Assembly (NCBI GenBank): GCA_965240325.2
Contig: OZ251243.1
Coordinates: 558,001 to 622,000, forward strand
Direction: 5' to 3'
Source of the DNA: Rebecca billardiae RCC1528
Taxonomy: Eukaryota; Haptophyta
DNA length: 64,000 nucleotides
In this document: positions 35,144 through 48,400 of the stretch, one piece after another
Position numbering within the stretch: the stretch's first letter is position 1
Layout of the letters: each line of letters opens with the position of its first letter
Notes under the pieces: model-generated
What the model was told of the DNA's origin: nothing
What the model saw: the letters and a program-made list of their open reading frames with translations, nothing else
Database searches by the model: none
Position numbers and translations under genes: made by a program

Positions 35144-35377
35144 GCTGCCCGGGTCCGTCCGCCCTCGCGCCGGCGCCAGAGCGTGTCGCGCCGCCAATCC
35201 GCCTCGTCCAGGGCTGGCGCTGGGGGTCCGGTCGTGAGCACCTTCAACCTCGGTCGGGAGGGCACCGGACCCAGCCCTGAGCGAGCGGGGCTCGGTCTCG
35301 CGCGGCTGCGCGCGCCGCCCGCGCGGTCGCGCTCGAGAGGCGACGGTGCGAACTCGGGTCGAACGACTGCTCGAACC
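35144..35377. promoter_or_regulatory. 234-bp divergent promoter, exonuclease / HIRA
   Basis: Lies between the two start codons. GC-rich without an obvious TATA box. Confidence 0.5.
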
Positions 35378-38300
35378 ATGGGCACGCTCGAGGCGGCGTG
35401 GGGCAAGGCGCCGTGGGTGTCACATGAGGGGCGGCCAATCTTCTCGGTGGACGTGCACCCCGGTGGTGAGCTCTTCGCCACCGGCGGCGGCGACGGCCTC
35501 GTCAAGCTGTGGCACCTGGAGGCGCTCTTCGCGCCGGCGCCGTCTGCGGGCGCGAATGCGCTGCGCGCGACGCTCGACGCGCACACGGGCGCGGTGAACG
35601 TCGTGCGCTTCTCCGCCTCGGCGAACCCGATCCTGGCATCGGGTTCGGACGATCACGTCATCATGCTCTGGCGCCGCGCGCCCGACGGCGCTCCGCCGGC
35701 TGCGCCGGCATTCGGGGCCGCGCCGCGCCCGCCCGACGCAGAGCCCTGGCAGTGCGTCGCCGCGTTGCGCGGGCACCGGAGCGACGTGACCGACGTGGCG
35801 TGGGCGCCGTCGGGGAAGCTGCTTGCATCGGCCTCGCTCGACAGCACCGTGCGCGTGTGGGCGGTGTCGCGCCTGACCGGCGGGCCTGCGCGGCCGGCGG
35901 CCGATCCGGACCGGCGCGGCGCTGCGGACGGCACAGGCCCCGTGCAAACCGCGGCCGTCGCCACGCTCAGCGAGCACACGGGCATGGTGAAGGGCGTGGC
36001 GTGGGACCCGACGGGCCGGTACCTCGCCTCGCAGGCCGACGACCGCTCCGTCCTCGTGTACGCGCGCCCCAGCTACCACGTGCTCACGCGGATCACCGAG
36101 CCCTTCCGAGGAAGCACCACTCGCACGTTCGCGCGCCGGCTGAGCTTCTCGCCAGACGGGCAGTTCCTCGGCGCGCCGCACGCGTACGCGCAGCCCGCGC
36201 ACGTGGGCGCGGTGCTGCAGCGCCCGCGCGCGCACGACGACGAGTGGCGCATGCAGTACCAGTTCAAGGGCCACCGCTCGCCGGTGAGCGTGATGCGCTT
36301 CTCGCCCAAGCTGTACGGTTACCCGCGTTACCCAAGTGGGTACCCGAGCGGGTCGGCGGCGGCGGAGGGCGGCGGCGAGGGCGAGGGCGGCGAGGCGCAG
36401 CGCCAGGCGCTGTGCGCGTGCGCCGTCGGCTCGCAGGACAACACCTTCTCCATCTGGCTCACCTCGCACCCCCGGCCTATCCTCGTGTGCGCCGACGTCT
36501 TCAGCTCGGCCGTGAACGACGCGGCATGGGCAGGCGACGGACTCACGTGCCTGTTCGCGTCTGTCGACGGCAGCGTGAGCCACGTGCGGCTGGTGGAGCG
36601 CACGTGCGACTTCGACGTGCTGCCCACGGGCACCGTCGCCGCGCACCTCCGCGCCATGTACGGCGCGCCCGCCGACGTGGACGAGGCCGGCGAGGAGCTG
36701 CCCCTGGCAGAGGCGGTGTCGCAGATGGCGGACGAGGCGGCGGGCCGTGCGCTCGCCGCCGCGGACGGCGCGGCGCGCGCGGGCGGCAGGGCGGCGGAGG
36801 GCTCGAGGCCGCCGGGCCAACTTGAGCAGCGCACCGCGAGCGGCAAGCGGCGCATCACGCCGCAGCCGCTCGGCGAGTCGCCGAGCCAGTCACAGCTGCC
36901 GACGGCGGCGGCGGCGGCGCGCGCGCCCGGCACGGCGGCGGGCGGCAGAGCGGCGGCCGACGCAGCCGGCGCGCCGACGGACCCGACGGCCGCGCCGGAG
37001 GCGAAGCGCGCACGCTCCGCCGCCGCCGCCGCCGAGCTGCTCCTCGCGCCCGCGACGGGCCGCGGCGCCTCGTACGCCTCGCCGCTCACGCCGCTGAGCG
37101 CGGCGCGCGGCCTCGTCGAGTGCTCCTTCACCCTCGCGCCCGAGGCAGACTCGGTCGCGGCGGGCGGCGCGGACGCTGCGCAGAGTTCGGCGGAGCCGGG
37201 CGCGCGCACGTGGGCGGTGCAGGCGCGCGCGACGCCCGACGGGCAGAGCGCCGTGCGCGCCGTCGCCGGCGGCTCGGAGCGATGGTCCGCGCGCGTGGGC
37301 GGGAGCGTCGTGGCGATCGCTGGGTGTGCTCACTTTGTCGCGCTCGCGTGCGCGGACTGCACGCTGCACGTGCTAAGCGCCCGCTCGGGCGCGCGCCGAT
37401 TGCCGCCGCTGCTGCTCGGCGCGCGAGCGGTCGCGCTGCGCGTCGACGCGCGCGCGGCCGCGCTGCTCGCGCTCACCGCAGACGGCGAGCTGCGGGTGTG
37501 GGCGCTGCACGCGGGCGCGGCCTCTGCCCCGGCCGCGACTGCGCTCCCCGCGCAATATCTCGGGCCGTATCTCGCGCATCGGTCGAGCGTGCTTCCGGTC
37601 CTCGCGACGACGGCGGCGCCGGTCGTGTCCGTCGTGTGCACGGCGCCGCCTGGCACGGCGCGCGCCGCGCTGGCCGCGGAGGGCGGCCCCGCGGCCGCGG
37701 CGCCGCCGCTCGCCGAGCCCGGCCCGCCTCTGCTGCTTCTCGAGAACGGGCGAGCGTTTCTCTACAGCGACGCGCTTGAGGGATGGCTCGCGCTGGCGGA
37801 GCCGTGCGAGCGCTCCGAGTATTGGTCGTCCCTGCCGGAGATCGCGATCTCGGAGATCTCGGAGATTGCGATCTCGGAGGGCGCGGCGGGCGTGGAGGAG
37901 GGGCTGAGGGGCGGCGCTGAGCCGCTGCGTGCGCTCTATGAGGCGGCGCGCGCCGCCGCCAGCGAGGAGGGCGGCGCAGACGGCGCCGGCGCCGCGGCCA
38001 ACGGGCCGCTGAGCGGCGGGCTGGACGAGGCGACGCAGCGCACTGAGAATCTGCGGTGCGCCGCCGCGAGCGCGCCGCGCGCGACGCCGCATCGCTCGCC
38101 CCCCCCGCCGCCGCGCCTGTCCGAACGCCCCGCCACTGCCTACCTGCCGCCTCGCAGCGAAGCGCATGTGTGCTCACCGCCCGCCGCCGCCCCGCACCGC
38201 GCGCTGCCCGCCCCATCGCGCACGCGACTCCGCCGCCGCTCGCTCCGCCGCCGCTCGCCGCCGCCGCCGCCGCGTGCGCCGCCGCAGCCACCTGGAGGGC

Positions 38301-38615
38301 GCCCTGTGCAGCGCGGCCGCGCTCGGCTCCGTCGCCGAGTATGCCGTCTGGGCGCGCTCGTACGCGCTCTGCCTCGCGCAGCTGGGTGACGAGCGGCGAG
38401 CGCGCGAACTGTGTGAGGGCCTCGTCGGCCGGGCCGTGGCCCCGGCCGCCGAGGAAGAGGCGGGCACGCAGCCGCCGGCCTGCGAGACCGCGGCGGTCTG
38501 GACGCCCGTGCAGGCGCGCGCACTTCTGGAGGCGACCGTGTTGCCCGCTCTCGCCACGAACCGCGCGCTGCAGCGCCTCGTGCAGCACTTCCGCGCCGCA
38601 CTGCCCGTGCTGTAG
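35378..38615 (+). CDS. HIRA: HIRA histone chaperone
   Basis: Two exons, 35378-38055 and 38288-38615 (GTGCGC...GCCGCAG, phase 2), give 1001 aa, the size of animal HIRA. Start context ACCATGG. Residues 1-400 form seven WD blades with HIRA-specific text: WVSHEGRPIFSVDVHPGG, ASGSDDHVIMLWRRA, KGVAWDPTGRYLASQADDRS and CAVGSQDNTFSIWLTS. Around residue 480-495 is the B motif EQRTASGKRRITP, which binds ASF1. After an Ala-rich linker, the C-terminal Hira domain begins (VVAIAGCAHFVALAC). The last exon supplies HLEGALCSAAALGSVAEYAVW. HIRA deposits H3.3-H4 independently of replication. Reading through the intron gives a premature stop. Confidence 0.95.
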
Positions 38616-40223
38616 CCTCAGTCTGAGTCTGTTACTCTGTTACTCACTAAGCTACTCAGGCGATCGACTGGCACGATGAGTCACGACAGTCACGAGTCTC
38701 GGATATCGCAGTTATTATTATAATTGCCCGCGCCGTCTGAATGGTATTAATTGCTGGTAATTTATTGTCGTACAGGCAATCGCGGGCCAATGCGGCAATC
38801 GGCGGGGCATGCAATTATAAGAAGTCAGAGATCTCACGGCTACTAGTCTCGGTTTCTCACGGCCGCGACGACGTAGTCCCGCGGTTTCTTTATTCTTAAA
38901 TCGCTAGTCTCAGTTTCTAGGCCAGATCCGCAGATAGCAAGCCCCAGTTTCTTAACGTGACAGCTCCTTATTGCCCGCGATTGCCTGTATACTAGGAATA
39001 TAGTTAAATTATATAATATATATATAACTATTTACTCGACGCAGTGCTGATTACACAGCAGCTAGTACACCGTACTCGCTGTGTAGCCGAGTAAACTAGC
39101 AGACTACGGCTACTCAGTGAGTTATCTGTACTGATGCGGCACCACTGGCAGCACAGCATTGACACGGACGTCGAGACGACAGACGGTAGTGAGACACTGC
39201 ATCAGCAGATATATCGCTAGTGATCTACATATATATATATATACATATACACACACACATATATATATATATATATATGAATGCGCGCATCATCTCTAGA
39301 CTCTACAGTAGGGATATAATGTAGGGATGAGTTAGCAGTCTGTGACTAGGAGTAGGATTAGACTGACTGACGAAGCGCGCGTAGGACGTCGCTACTGAGA
39401 CGTACGGTGCGGTTAGTGCGCAATGCGGCCGGCCGGCAATAGTCTGATTGATCCGAGTCTCACCGTTGACATCGTCACTTCTAATACTGATAATAGCTTA
39501 CGATCAGACTCAGCGTAGTATGTCAGTCGTCAGTGTCATCAATCACTGGATGGATTACTTGGAAGCACAGACTCTGCAGCGGGGAGCCGGGGACTGAGTC
39601 AATCAACGAACGGACGGACTATTAATTTCCCCTATATATATAACGGGCTCCGGGTGATCAGACTGGCGGCCGAAGCCTCCAGCCCTAGCCTGGCCAAGCC
39701 CCCAACCAACCACCACTCCCACCCAACCTCAAACCACTGTCACTGACCGAGACACCTAGTGCCCTGACACCACTCCACTGTGGACAGCCCGCCTCCAGAG
39801 GAGGCGGGGGTACTGGTACAGTTTATTTGTTTTAACGTGCGTAAGGCTCACGGTGGCAGGTTGCCGCGCCATCCTTCATCGCACGCTCTCCGAAGAGAGA
39901 CCAGTATGACTGACTGAGTTCATTCAGAGTGACTGACAAACCGGTTCCCCCCGCACCAAGGGCGTTCCCGGGATCCTGCCACACGCTCCGAACGGCATGC
40001 CCCCCCCCTGGGGGGCCATGGCTACCGGACTGGCGCGGGCCGTAATATCAAATGTACCCGCTTGAAATAGAGAAAGCCAATTTCAATAGGAACGCGGTTC
40101 GATTTGGCGTATGACCAGTGCGGGGAACGCCCCTGTTGCCTGATGTCCTGTCGTTCGTCGTCGTGTACTCGTGTTCACCGCAGGGTCGATGATCGATCAC
40201 GTGATCCGCCCGAAAGTCGCACG
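38616..40223. other. Intergenic with a MITE and microsatellites
   Basis: AT-richer than the genes. Contains a MITE (38773-38987), short TA/CA tracts (39229-39278) and a C/G palindrome-like block near 40001-40020. The upstream AUG-containing frame at 40104 is not a convincing start for the next gene. Confidence 0.5.
38773..38987. mobile_element. 215-bp MITE with TA target duplication
   Basis: Perfect inverted repeats CAGGCAATCGCGGGC (38773-38787) and GCCCGCGATTGCCTG (38973-38987), each flanked by TA (38771-38772 and 38988-38989). The interior is non-coding. Related truncated copies end near 41460 and 42284. Confidence 0.8.
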
Positions 40224-41156
40224 ATGCGCGCGCAATCAGCCTTGCCGACGACACGCCGATGGGCGGCGTTTGCCGCGCTCGTCGTGGCGCTGACAGGCCT
40301 GGTGGCCGATTGTGATGGTCTTCGTGCGCCCATCTCGCGCGTTCATTCCGCCAGGACTCAGGCGGCTCCGCCGCGCGCTCCGCGCACGCCGCGTGCGTGC
40401 ACGCTGATGGGCCGCAAGTTTGAGAACAACAAGCTCAAGATGGCAAAGTCGCAGGCGATGTACGCGAAGAAGGCGGCGTATATCGGGAAGCAGGTGGTGA
40501 TCGCGGTACGAGCCTCCGGCTCGGACCCCGATACCAACCGCGCGCTCGCCAACATCATCCGCGAGGCGAACGCGCTCGACGTCTCGAAGGATGTGATCGA
40601 GCGCAACATCAAGCGCGCACTCGAGCCCGACACGTCCGACTTCAAGGAGCTGACGTACGAGGCGTACGGCTTCGGCGGCGTGGGTTTCATTATCAACTGC
40701 CTCTCCGACAACAACAATCGCGCCACCGCCGACGTGAACAACGCCGTGAACAAGGCGGGCGGCAAGCCGGCCTCTCCCGGCAGTGTCTCGTTCAACTTCG
40801 AGCGCAAGGGCCGGCTGTGCATCAACGCCGAGATGGACGACGAGCGGCTGCTCGAGCTCGCGATCGAGGCAGGGTGTGACGGGGACGTCTCGCTCGAGGC
40901 GCCCGATCCAGACGGCCGTGGCGACCAGGAGTCCGTCAGGGCCGTCGCGCTCACCGCGCCGACCGAGCTGGGCGCGCTGCAGGCGGCCATGCAAGCAGAG
41001 GGCATCGAATGCTCGGGCACGCTCGTCTACGTGCCGATGGCGACGGTGGAGTGCTCGGATGATGACGAGGAGGCGAACTTCAAGGTGATCGACCGGTTGG
41101 AAGAGCTGGACGACGTGGTGAGCGTCGAGCACAACATGGCCGTCTCGAGGGATTAG
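40224..41156 (+). CDS. YebC/TACO1-family protein, probably plastid-targeted
   Basis: 310 aa from the ATG at 40224. The first 33 residues are a signal peptide (two Arg, then FAALVVALTGLVA). After the likely cleavage site the next residues (GLRAPISRVHSARTQAAPPRAPRTPR) are acid-free and rich in Arg, Ser and Pro, like a transit peptide. Together this is the bipartite leader of complex plastids. The mature part (from about 63) is a complete YebC protein: KFENNKLKMAKSQAMYAK, a DVSKDVIERNIKRA block, YEAYGFGGVGFIINCLSDNNNRA and a C-terminal LEELDDVVSVEHN. YebC proteins bind ribosomes or DNA; the mitochondrial member TACO1 aids organelle translation. Family call firm, location inferred. Confidence 0.9.
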   Translation: MRAQSALPTTRRWAAFAALVVALTGLVADCDGLRAPISRVHSARTQAAPPRAPRTPRACTLMGRKFENNKLKMAKSQAMYAKKAAYIGKQVVIAVRASGSDPDTNRALANIIREANALDVSKDVIERNIKRALEPDTSDFKELTYEAYGFGGVGFIINCLSDNNNRATADVNNAVNKAGGKPASPGSVSFNFERKGRLCINAEMDDERLLELAIEAGCDGDVSLEAPDPDGRGDQESVRAVALTAPTELGALQAAMQAEGIECSGTLVYVPMATVECSDDDEEANFKVIDRLEELDDVVSVEHNMAVSRD

Positions 41157-42199
41157 CTCAGGCAGCCGCACGGTTGGCGCGGTTCCCGCCGCGCTCCGCC
41201 CACTCAACGCCGAGGCTGTGCTGCCAGCATTATCAGTGGCGGGCGGAAAGTATCATCGCCGATCGACGGTAACTACTAAGAACTCGATCACGTTGAACCG
41301 GGGTCCGGATACCGGAGGACTCGTCGGCGGCCCGCCCCGGCCGGCCGCCGGCCGCCGGCCGCCCGATGGCCGATTCAAAGTAGAATTTATAATAATATAT
41401 TCGCAGGATCGTCGTGATGACGACAGAGTCTCATATCCTCGTTGCCCGCGATTCAGCCTGTAGGCGGCGCAAGTCTCAACTTCGTCTTACAATACAAATA
41501 ACATTATTATTGCAATTATATCTCAGCCTGTGGCGACAGCACTCCGCCGCCATCAGTCAGCACTCAGGCTTAGCAGCAGTCTCGGACGAATTGATGACTG
41601 TCTTATAATAAGTAGTATGATATTGAGTCGCGGCAAAGTCCCGTCCGGGCCCGGTTAGAAACGACCGCCGTTGGGACGTACGTATAGCAGTAATGACCGT
41701 GACTATCTGCGGATCAGGCAGACTGAGACGATTCAACTGAGATATGATGACTATATAGCGATTTGAGGCTGCTTCGCTGACACTGCTAGTACGTGCACAG
41801 TCCCACTAACTTCGAAAGGCGAGACTACATGCATCCTCGCCGGCGGAGCCCCGCGTCGGGAGACGCGTCACTAGCCGCTAGCGGCGGTCCGCGGTCAGTG
41901 AGTCACGGCGGTGATGCCGGGGCGGCGCGCGCCAAATAAATAAAATTTGCCTGGACTCGCTCCAAGCGTCACGTCATCAGCGCGCTTCGTTCTGACTGAC
42001 AACTGGCAGACTGGCTGCGCCGGCATCATGCAACATAATGCCAGATTTGTTCCAAAAGTGCCCCAATCTTTTCTTCGGCCTCGCCGGCCGCGCCTAAATA
42101 AAGACTCCGCCGGGCGGGGCCGTCTGCCCCCCCTGCGCCCCCGCGCCTGCGCGGCGGGCCCGCGGATTACCTAAGAAACATTTACTGAGTCTGAGACTC

Positions 42200-42284
42200 C
42201 GTAGGCGCTCGGGCTACCGAGCGGCTAAGAAACCGAGACTAGCCGTGGGATCTCTGACTTCTTATTGCCGCCCGCGATTGCCTG
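42200..42284. repeat. Truncated MITE copy (family of 38773-38987)
   Basis: Shares AAGAAACCGAGACTAG, GATCTCTGACTTCTTAT and CCCGCGATTGCCTG with the reverse complement of 38773-38987. The left terminus is missing. Confidence 0.7.
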
Positions 42285-42428
42285 CGTAGTATTTGCGGAT
42301 GGCGCGGCGCAGTACGACGGGCCTGTCACTCGTCGTCAGTACGCAAATGCCTACGCAAATGCCAGGGCTCGGCCTCGGCCTGTCGGGTCACGCTGGCGCT
42401 GCTGATGTCGCTTATTATTCAGTATATA

Positions 42429-42447
42429 TAGATAGATAGATAGATAG
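42429..42447. repeat. (GATA)n remnant, left part of a split microsatellite
   Basis: Five GATA units abut the left end of the chromodomain transposon. The array continues at 48751 and again at 56015. Confidence 0.9.
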
Positions 42448-42449
42448 TA

Positions 42450-45400
42450 GGGGGTCCAGGCCTCCACTCCAGCCGTGACGATATTTAGCTGACGGCTTCA
42501 AATAGTGCTCTGATAATCGCGGCGCTCGTCAGGATGGTGTCTAATATACATATGAGCACGGCCCAGGTCGCAGACAGTGTAGATGCTAGGCTGATGTGCG
42601 CCCGCGGAGCCGCGCGGCCGCGGCGCGCGCACAGCGGCCAGCCGTGGGTGTCCGGGAGCAGCCGGAGCCGCGCGGCCGTTGGCGTTGCGGCGGGCGAGAT
42701 GTGGCGGCTGACAAGGTGCAGGAGAGGCGCGACCCGCGCTCACGCGTGCCGACAGAGCGCCTGGGTGGGCAGGGCCGCGGTTGCCGTGGCCTATCGACTC
42801 GTCGCAGGGGCCGAGGCCACGTACTCGATCGCGTACGTGGGCCCGCAGTACGTCTCGCCGCAGTCGAACTTCACCTGGCACAGCTCGCCGAGCGGGTCGA
42901 CCGCGACGATGCGGCCGTAGTACCAGCGCAGGCCGGTCGGGTGCTCGGGGCTCTCCTTGAGCGCGCCCTCCGCCTCCGCCCTGCGCACGAGGTCCGTCAC
43001 GGCGAGCGCACGCGGAGGGCGCGGCGCCTTGAGCACCTCGTGCGCGCTGCGCGAGAACGTCTCGGGCGTGTCCGCAGCGTCGGGCTGCACGTGGACGGTC
43101 TCGCCAGACACCTGGGTGACCTCGCCCGCGATCCACTCCTCCGACTCGTCGCGGCGGGCCACGACGCGGTCGCCGCGAGCGAGCGCCGCGTCCCTGGCCG
43201 CAGTGGTCACCTCCGCTCCCGCCGCCAGCCGCGAGAGCTCGTCCTCGCGCACCGCGTCAGACGCGGCCACCTCGTCGTCCAGCTCGGCGTGGATGGCCAC
43301 CTCGCCATCCTCGTCCTCACCGAGCAGCGCGGCGAACTCGACCCACTCGTCGGACTCCGCGGGCCAGCCCTTCCAGCGCACGCAGTAGACCCGCACGCCC
43401 CGATGCGTCATCGCACCGACGATGTGCTCGACTTCGTACTGCGTGCTGCTGCCCCTCGGCCGCGCGCGCCTCGGGCCAGCCACCCTGCGCGACGCCGCGC
43501 CCGACTTCGCCTTCATGCCGGCCGCGCGCAAGACCTCCGCCTCCGTCACGTCGAGGGCGTAGGCCATGACGAGCGTCTCCAGGCGCGACTTCTTCGACGT
43601 GTTCTTGCTGATCAGGATGTCGTAGCGGCCATCGAGCACGCGCACGCAGCGCACCTGCTCGAGCAGCTGCTCGCTGCTGAGCGCGCTGAACTCAACCCAC
43701 GTGCGCACGCGCACGCGCTCGAGACGCTCGCGCTCCTCCGCGAGCCGCTGGGCGACAGCAGCGGCCTTGGCCCGGAGCTCAGCGAGGAACGCCTTGTCCG
43801 CCAACCCCTTGGCCAGCTTCTGCGCAGTCGACGACCCGTCAAAGGCCTCGCGCTCGTGCGCGAGGAATCGCATCGAGCCGTGCATCTCCTCGGTCTGCTC
43901 CTCGTCCCACAGGTTGAAGAGGCGGCGGTAGAACGGGCCCGTGTCGTTCAGCTTGAACTGCGCGATCGAGCAGGTGGAGACGTCGTTGCGCGTGACGGCG
44001 GAGTCGACGATCGTCTTGAGGATCGAGAACGAGCGCTCAACAGGCGTGTTGCGCGACGGCATGTTGTCCCGCTTCGCCTCCTGCCACGGGGCGAGGTTGA
44101 GGTTCTTGCCGCCGAACTTGTCCCAGTGCGGCTTCTCCGCCTTGTAGACCTCGGAGTCGAGCTCGCCGTGCGGCGCGAGCATGGTCTCGCAGTGGTGATG
44201 GTGGTACGCGCGCGCGCCGACGCGGAACAGCCGCTTGTGCCACTCGACCGCCTCGTCGCTGACGATCCACTGGCCCGTCATGCTGTCCTGCCGGCTAAGC
44301 TTGCGGCGGATGATGTCCGCGCGCGGGTCCCTGTGGTGCTCCGCAAACAGCATCTCGGCGCCGGTGAGGAACGGGCCCGGGTCGTCACCCCAGCGCACGA
44401 AGCAGGCGTACACGCGCTGCGTGATAGGCGCGAGCTCTCGCACGTGCGCGACGGTCGTGTACGCGTGCATCACCGGCAGGTAGATCTCGAGGTAGAAGAC
44501 GGCGAGCACGCACAGACACTTGTGCACGGTGTCGCTCCCGAGCATCTTGATCAGGTAGTTGCGCGTCTTGCCGCCCTCTTCGCCCTGCCTCTCCTTCATC
44601 ATCTGGAGGAAGTCGAGGATGCGGTCGCGCCAGAGCACGATCGCGATCGCGTTCTTCTGCTCTCGGCACACGGCAGCGTCGTGCGCGGGCACGGGCGGGG
44701 ATGGAGGTGAGCGAGCGCAGTCGCACGCGGCAGAGTGCGCCGCGCGCGCGGCCGCGCGCGCGACCCGCGGCCGCGCGAGCTCGCGCTCGGCACGCGCGCG
44801 CGCGCGCTCGGTCGGATGCGCGGCGCGCGCACCCAGAAGACGCCGTTGCGCGAGCCGTGGATGGCGCTGAAGTCCTTCATGATGCTCTTCTCCTCCGGGT
44901 CGAGCTTGCCATGCGCGAGCACCCACTCGATGAACGCGTCACCCTTGGCCCAGTCCTTCTCCGAGAAGGGCGAGAGGTACACGCACAGCCGGTAGATGAA
45001 GTGCCAGATCGGCGAGTCGAAGAGCCAGACGCCCGTGCGGAACTTCTTCGCGTCGGGCGACTTCACCTTCGTGCCGCTCTGCAGCTCCGCCGCCTCAGCC
45101 AAGAAGGCCGCGCCGAGCACGTCGGTCGCAATCGTCATCAGCTCCTTGCCCATCGCGTCGAACGTGTTGACGAGCGCGTGCTCCATGCAGTTGCTCCACA
45201 TCGTCGAGAGCATCACCGTGATCAAGAGGGCGGAGGCGCCGCGGAAGAGGAAGCGGCCGAGCGCGGCGAGCCGCGGGTGACGCGACCAGTTCTGCCGCTC
45301 GCGCTGCTCGGCCTCCTCAGGCGTCGAGGGTGACACCGGCGGCGCGCGCGCGGCGCCGCCCACGTGCTCGCTCGAGGTCGCCGCCTCGGGCTCGGCCAGC

Positions 45401-48400
45401 GGCGCCGGCGGCGCGTCGCCGCGCAGCGTCGCCGCGACGACGGCGAGAGGCGAGGGCGCGTCCGAGCGTAGCGCGGCATCGAGCCCTACGCCGATCCTCT
45501 CCGGCAGCCTGCTGAACTCGGCTCGGTACGCCTCGCTCGCCTCGTCGAGCGTGGGCTCGGCGGCCGCAATCTGCTCGCGCGCGGCCGCGAGCTCGAGCGT
45601 GCGCTTGTACTGCTCGGGCATGGCGGTCGGCGCGGAGGCCGCGGCCTCGAGCAGCGCGGCGAGCGACTCCTCGGCGAGAGGCGGACGCTCGGCGAGTAGC
45701 TCGGCATACGCGCCCGCCAGCTTGTGCCGCACGCCGTGCTGCTCGAGGTACGCCTCGATGCGGCCGTTCTCCTCCGCGTCACGGCCGAGAGGCATCGTGT
45801 CCACGATCACGCTCGTTGTGCTCGCCGGGCGCACGATCAGCGCGATGCTCTGGCCCGAGGCGAGGAGGCGCGCGGCGAGCAGCTGCTCGTTCGCCGCGCG
45901 CTTCTGCTGCGTCATCGCCTCGCCGACAACCGCCGCGCGCTCCGGCGCCGCGCGATCGGTGACGATGCCGCCCACGGTCGCAATCGAGGAGCAGCACAGG
46001 GCGTGCACCGACGAGAGCGTCATCGCGCTCACGTGGCGCGGGGCGCCGGGCAGCGCGCCCGCGCACGCGGCCATGGTCTCGCCGATGCGCGCGAAGCCGG
46101 CGGCCATCTTCTTGACCTTGCCGTCGGCCGAGCCGTCGCGGCCGCACACCATCGAGGCGCACCGCGCCTTCGCGATGCCGGGGATCATCAGCATCATGCA
46201 GAAGAAGTCCTTGCCGCGCTTGCACGCTGCGTCGGTGATGCCCGCCAGGTTGAGGTCGCGCACGCGGTCCTTGCCGGCCGCCTCGAGCCTGTCCTGCGCC
46301 TGCTTGATCTCGTAGCCGACCTGCGCCTCGGATAAGCTGGCCATGAGGAGCGGCGCCGTGTGAGCCATGAACGACGCGCTCGGCACCGGCAGCTTCTCCT
46401 CGACGCGCTTCGGCTTGCCGTTGCACGCCGGCACCGTGATCTTCTTCTTCTCCGGCTGGACGCCCCAGTATGATGCGGCGATCTCGAGCGCGCGCGGCAC
46501 GTTGTCGTCGGAGAGGCCGAGGGTCTTCAGCTCGCACGCGTCGTTGACCTTGTTGATGCGCCACGAGCCGTCCGAGTGCTTGAACTTGCGCAACGGCGGG
46601 CGCGCGATGTCCGTGAGCTCGGCGACCTCCTTTGTGAGCGCGGCGATCCTCTCGTCCTTGGAGCGCAACGCGTTGCTGTGCTCGGCCGCGGTGCTCGCCG
46701 CCGTGCCGCGCGCAGCGTCGAGGGCCTCGCGCAGCTCGGTCTCGGTGAGCACGTCGCGAGATTGCCGGAGCTGCTTGGTCTCCTTCACGAGGTCGTCGAG
46801 CTTGCCGGACGCCGCCTCGCGCGCCCTCTGCGACTGGGTGGCCTGCGTGCTCACGCGCGTGAGAGCCGTGCGCATGGACTTGAGGTCGGTGTTGACGGAC
46901 TCGAGCTCGGCGTTGGCCTTGGCGAGGTCGGACTCAAGCTTGCCGATGGTCTCCGCCGCCGCCGAGCGCGTGAGCTTCTCCAGCCCGCTGATGCGCGCCT
47001 CGAGCTTCTCGATCTTCGCGCCGGCCTCCTCGTAGTTGCCGTTCAGCTGCGCAAACTCGGCGCGCTCCTGCACGATCACGTTGTCGTACGCCTGCACTCG
47101 CACCTTGAGCTCGGCCTTCGCGGCGCTGCACGCCGCCTTGGCCTCCGTGGCCTTCTTCGCGGCGTCGCGCCTCTGCGTCTCCGCCTCGACGCGCCGTTTC
47201 TCCTCCTCTTCCGCGCGCGTGCGCGCGCGCCGCAGCGCCTCCTCCTGCGCGTTCAGCTGGCGCTGCGCCTTGGCGGCCTGCGTGTCCGCCGCCTTGCGCG
47301 CCTTCTCCTCCTGCGCCGCCTTCTGCTCGGCGGAGAGCTGCGCGACCGCGGCGTGCAGCACGAGAGCTCCCGACTGCTCGGCTGTCGCCTCCGCCTCCGC
47401 CGCCGCCTCCGCCGCCGCCGCCTCCGCCGCGCACTCGCGCACCTTGGCCGACTCCTCCGCCGTGCGCGCGTCGAGCTCGGCCTGCGCAGCCCTGCGCTTG
47501 ACGCTGCGCGCCGTCGCCACCGCCGTGCCCGCGCGCGAGTTGGCGGTCCGCGCGCTCGCCTTGAGCGAGTCGATCTTCTCCTCCGCGGCGATGCGCTTGA
47601 GCTCGGACTCTCGCCCCGCGCGCTGCGCCTCGCCCAGCTCGCGCCGCGTCTTGAGGATTGTCTCGCGGGCCTGGGGGTCGCACGAGATGTTGTCGCCTCC
47701 AGTGCGCGCGCGCTTGGCGCGGTCGTCGGCCGGCGACTCGATGACAAAGTCGTCGGACGTGAGCGCGAACGAGCAGCCGCGCTCGAAGACGAGGCGCTCG
47801 GACTTCGCCTTCAGCGTCTTCAGCTTCTTCTCCCACCGGGAGCGCACCGATCCGAGCCTATCTCCGACCTTGTAGCAGCCCGCCTGCCAATCCCGCTCGT
47901 CGTCGACGTGGGCTTGGAGGGGCAGCTGAGGCACCAAGCCGAGGCGCAGCGCGGCGAGGTAGCCGACGGCGGTATTCCGCGTCGTAATCCCATCCCTCCT
48001 CAGCGGGTCGAGCTTGGCCTTCTCCTCGGACGGCTTGAGCTTGAACGTGCCGCTGTACGCACCGGCAGCCGTGTCGAGCGCGCGGAGATCGTTCAGCGAG
48101 AGGTCGATGCGCCCGAGGTCGGGCCCGTGAACGAACTGGCGGCGGGCGTCGTAGTCACCGAGGACCAGCTTATAGGCGTCGGGATCGTCGGGAGCCAGGA
48201 CACTCGACGGCGCGCGCTCGCCAACGCCTGCGCGAGCAAATGCGACATGCGAGAGCGTGCGCGCGGGAGTACCGCGGGGACATCAGGGGGGCAGGTACGT
48301 GCGCGGGCACGCTACACATCGAAGGAGTATGTGTTGGGGACCGCGTCTGTGCACCGTCTGCGTGCGCGGCGCGCGCGCATCACCTGCAAGGGGAGCACCC

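Larger units (their letters stand above)
41157..42448. other. Intergenic with truncated MITE copies
   Basis: Two right ends of the 38773-38987 MITE family are visible: about 41438-41462 and about 42200-42284. The second also shares the AAGAAACCGAGACTAG and ATCTCTGACTTCTTAT blocks. A G/C-rich block lies at 41325-41365. No gene seen. Confidence 0.6.

Noticed and set aside
42596-44710. 704-codon plus-strand frame
   Set aside because: Antisense shadow of the chromodomain transposon gene; Arg/Leu/His-rich without a domain.
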